Positions 61,229 through 64,000 of a stretch of DNA of 64,000 nucleotides are shown piece by piece; the first letter of the stretch is position 1, and every line of letters begins with the position of its first letter. The notes under the pieces were generated by a model that was not told the origin of the DNA, did not search any database, and saw nothing but the letters and a program-made list of their open reading frames with translations. The DNA comes from Phytophthora colocasiae (lineage: Eukaryota > Oomycota > Peronosporomycetes > Peronosporales > Peronosporaceae): the NCBI GenBank assembly GCA_018806915.1, contig JAGKQI010000075.1, positions 682,001-746,000 on the forward strand. The letters are read 5' to 3'. Both the position numbers and the translations under genes were made by a program.

Positions 61229-62357
61229 ATGTTCCGACAACAGGTCCGTTACCTTCAGCTTTTGGTGCTTTCCTTGCATTCTCATGGTTCTCTTTGCGTG
61301 CACTATCAGAAAGGCTCAGATTCAGGTCGGATAGGCAAAGCGAAGAATCAGGCCATGGAGATTCCACCGGCCTTCCTAGTGGCGGAGAATGGAGACGTTG
61401 TGAAGGCTAGAGAGCGCTACCAGGTTACGGTGGAGTGGAGGAAGCAGATGAAAGTCGATACAATTCTAACGGTGCCACAGACGCACTACGACACCATCAA
61501 AACGTACGTACACTCCCCGGCTCAATCTACCACCGTTCGACTCCTAAGACCTTTGTGATGTCTTTAGACACTACACGCAGTTCCTCCACAAACACGACAA
61601 GTTCGGCCATCCATTGTACTTCGAGAAGATCGGGTCTATCAACATCCGGAAGCTCAAGAAGTGCGGCGTCTCTCAAGAAACTCTGTTCAATCACTATTTA
61701 TTCGCCATGGAGTTCACACTCAAGTACGCGGCGCACCGGATCTGCTCGTGTGACGCGTGTTTCGCCAGCCAAACGCAGAAGTTGTGTATTGTAATGGATG
61801 CACGAGGCATGGGCGTGCGCGACGTGGGTGGGGAGTCCTTCGACTTCATCCGACGCTGCATGGGAGTAATGCAACGTCATTACCCACAGCGTTCGTTCCG
61901 GATCTTCATCGTGAACGTTCCGTCGTGGTTCGGTATCGCTTGGAAAGCTCTTAAGCCTCTAATGAACGAGGCTACACGCGCCAAGACAAGTATTTTGACT
62001 GAAAGTGAGACTGCCGACGCGTTGCTGAAAGTCATCGACGCACAGAATTTACCTGTGGAATATGGTGGCACCTGTGCGTGTGTCGGAGGGTGCGAAGAGA
62101 ATTCGACGTATCAAAAACTACAACGAGCGTTGGTTGACAGTGTGCGGGAGTGCAGGCCGTTTGAGTGTGGAGATCTGACTCGAACTATCTCGCTGGAACG
62201 TTCCTGTTGCAGCTTGACAAGCAGCGAGGAAGAAACGGATTCGCCTTCTAGAGGAGCGATCAAAAGGGATACATCTAATACTGTACTTGATCAGCTCTTC
62301 CGTGTGGGGCTCGTTCGATCTCCAGGACGATCAAATAGCTTGGTGCAGACCAGTTAA
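61229..62357 (+). CDS. Truncated tandem duplicate: Sec14/CRAL-TRIO protein
   Basis: Predicted exons 61229-61503 and 61568-62357 (64-nt intron, AC/GTACGT ... TTTAG/ACAC), about 354 residues. From AFLVAENGD onward it closely follows the Sec14 domain of the preceding gene (LCIVMDARG, IFIVNVPSWF, EYGGTCACVGGCE) and keeps the following Ser-rich linker (GAIKRDTS, VLDQLFR), then stops. The N-terminal half, membrane segments and PH domain are missing. The intron is absent from the parent gene. The start is uncertain: ATG 61229, or 61355 just before the homologous part. It may be a Sec14-only lipid-transfer protein or a decaying duplicate; the long intact frame argues for use. Confidence 0.75.
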
Positions 62358-62470
62358 ACGTAGAGTAGATTACAAATTGTGTACATGTATTTCTTTATTT
62401 GAGAAAGTCGTTTCTTGGTGTCTGTTGAGATGCCACAACATTCAGATTGGAGACGGACAGAGCGCAGGCA

Positions 62471-63248
62471 ATGAAGGATCGAACGGTGACAACTCAGACC
62501 AGACGTACGCGCACATTCTGGCAGAAGTTTCCAGAGGTATTGATTGCATTCGTGTTTGGAGGTCACGGGCGGATGCTAACGTATTCTTTGTAGAAAGAGG
62601 ACTTGAATCAGTATTGGTACTCGGTCGATACGGTGGCAACTCTCGCAAAAGAAGCCGTCGCTGAAACCCCTGAACATGGCGGTCGAATTGCTTTCCTGTC
62701 GACTCCCAGTGTTTACTTTGCAGCCAAAACTCTACTGAACGATGGCTCAAACCAACGTGAATGCTTCCTATTTGACGTACGTATCTTTATAATTGATTAA
62801 CTGTCCTTCCGCTGACGTGTTGGTGCGCAGTTTGACCCCAAATTCGCATCCGAAGACGAACAATTTGTCCACTTTGACTTCCACAAACCTCAGGAAATAC
62901 CAGCGGAATTGATCGGCACTTTCGACTTTGTCCTAGTTGATCCTCCTTTCATCACTCGTGAGGTGTGGGAGCTCTACGCACAAAGTGTCAAGCTATTGCT
63001 GCGATCCAAAGACAGCAAGATTCTTCTTACCACCATAGGTAAGCAGGCCTATCATCAAACTTCAACATTCTTGCTCACTTGGATTTTACGATGTAGAAGA
63101 GAACGCGGCAATGATAAACGAGTTACTTGGCTGTCACTCACGTCCATTCAAGCCATCCATTCCACACTTGGTTTACCAGTATGCACTCTACACCAATTAT
63201 GAATCACCAACACTCGATGCTGTAAACCCGGAAGTAAACTTCGACTAG
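62471..63248 (+). CDS. EEF1AKMT1/Efm5-type protein-lysine methyltransferase (four exons)
   Basis: Exons 62471-62536, 62594-62776, 62831-63038 and 63097-63248 give 202 residues; the introns are 57, 54 and 58 nt with GT-AG ends. The product matches the N6-adenine-MTase-like family (Pfam N6-adenineMlase) that methylates a lysine of elongation factor 1A: LNQYWYS, RIAFLSTPSVY, LFDFDPKF, VLVDPPF (the catalytic D/NPP[FY]-type motif), ILLTT and YTNYESP near the end. All junctions preserve frame and rebuild expected family sequence. It starts about 110 nt after the Sec14 duplicate. Confidence 0.87.
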
Positions 63249-63483
63249 CAACACTCAAGAGAAGAATAATATCACATATATTTCTTCAACTTTGTACGAA
63301 TTGGTTTCAACTCGCGAATCCTCGAAATAGACAGCTAGGGATCGAGGACATCGAACGAAACTGGAACTTCATTCGCAAGCTGACTACGTAGTGGATAAAT
63401 TGCTCAACTCCAGCATTTCGGAACGTGATACGGAGACTCATCTCTTTCTACTCAACTTGCAGCTTGTTCTCCATTGCTCCACC

Positions 63484-64000
63484 ATGCAGCGAATGCTGTC
63501 GATCACAAGGGGAAAGCACACGGGCAAGAACAATGAACACAAAGAGAAGAATAGCAAGTCCGCTACAACCGACCAAGGTCTCGCTTCGCCAACGTCCCCA
63601 GTCAACTCCATCTCTCCACCGTCGCCAGTAGCTACATGGGAGCCGGTTGACAGCGCTCAGGAATCGCCTCCTCCACCACCTTCTTCGCCAACAACACACA
63701 CTGCCTCGCACTCCCCATCCAGTGTCCGACCAACTATTGACCTAAAGGTTGATACTCAACTTGAAGCCGAACGAGTATCCCCGATGTCATCACCGTCTTC
63801 TAGCCCAAATTCATTCAAACGAAACACTAGTCTTACATACCGTATCAAGCACTTGGTCTCCAAAGAGAAACGTCGGTTCTCCTGCGAGGGCTTTGATCTG
63901 GACTTGACGTACGTGACCCAGAGACTCGTGGCTTTAGGTTACCCAGCGGAGAAGATCGAGGGTATCTACAGGAACCACTACCGCGACGTCTTTCGGTTCT
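63484..64000 (+). CDS. PTEN-like phosphatase, N-terminal part (runs off window)
   Basis: Open frame from ATG 63484 (CCACC before the ATG) to the window end, 172 codons without a stop. The first about 125 residues are Ser/Pro-rich with short basic stretches. Residues about 137-172 read [16 protein letters not shown]... [10 protein letters not shown], matching the start of the PTEN phosphatase domain (phosphoinositide-binding N-terminus and GFDLDLTY signature). The catalytic HCxxGxxR loop lies beyond the window. Likely a PI(3,4,5)P3 phosphatase. An upstream intron is possible because no initiator was identified with confidence. Confidence 0.8.
   Translation, partial: MQRMLSITRGKHTGKNNEHKEKNSKSATTDQGLASPTSPVNSISPPSPVATWEPVDSAQESPPPPPSSPTTHTASHSPSSVRPTIDLKVDTQLEAERVSPMSSPSSSPNSFKRNTSLTYRIKHLVSKEKRRFSCEGFDLDLTYVTQRLVALGYPAEKIEGIYRNHYRDVFRF

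Overview
The window looks like nuclear DNA of an oomycete, most likely Phytophthora or a close relative. The evidence is the gene content (AA17-type copper oxygenases, a PX-domain AGC kinase, a Sec14-PH membrane protein, a PTEN-like phosphatase), short introns of about 56-105 nt, and oomycete-style initiator motifs (TCATTYY) a few tens of bases upstream of start codons. No organism name can be proved from the sequence alone.

Positions 1-35775 are almost entirely Helitrons (rolling-circle transposons). Two autonomous families are present. Family 1 has a plus-strand 3' portion (copy A, 1-4022), a 5' fragment (4023-4431) and a complete minus-strand copy B (4432-11171). Family 2 has three copies, C, D and E, at 13087-20056, 20773-27741 and 28213-34897, all on the minus strand. 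Five short non-autonomous relatives of family 2 (N1-N5) lie between and after them. From 4432 to 35775 all elements point the same way and abut with no spacer. At every junction the GA of one 5' end touches the CTAG of the next 3' end, giving a 31.3 kb head-to-tail array. Each autonomous copy encodes a Rep (HUH nuclease) plus Pif1-type helicase protein, preceded by a long intron-like leader and an oomycete-type promoter. Most copies carry small frameshifts, many in homopolymers, so real decay and sequence error cannot be told apart here.

Positions 35776-64000 are a gene-rich segment. It holds four AIF/FSP1-like FAD-NAD(P)H oxidoreductases (36.7-45.5 kb), the last two of which form a near-identical divergent pair inside a 1.95 kb inverted duplication. 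Next come two secreted AA17-like lytic polysaccharide monooxygenases with a decayed third copy between them (45.8-49.6 kb). These are followed by FolD (50.7 kb), a PX-AGC kinase (52.4-55.0 kb), PP1 catalytic subunit (56.2-57.3 kb), a 1071-residue Sec14/PH membrane protein and a truncated tandem duplicate of it (57.9-62.4 kb), a four-exon EEF1AKMT1/Efm5-type methyltransferase (62.5-63.2 kb), and the start of a PTEN-like phosphatase cut by the window edge. Three MITE-like elements sit between the genes.

The host genes are not an operon. Apart from paralogue clusters made by duplication, neighbours look functionally unrelated. Several deal with phosphoinositide or phosphorylation signalling (PX-AGC kinase, PP1, Sec14/PH protein, PTEN-like), but that may be coincidence.
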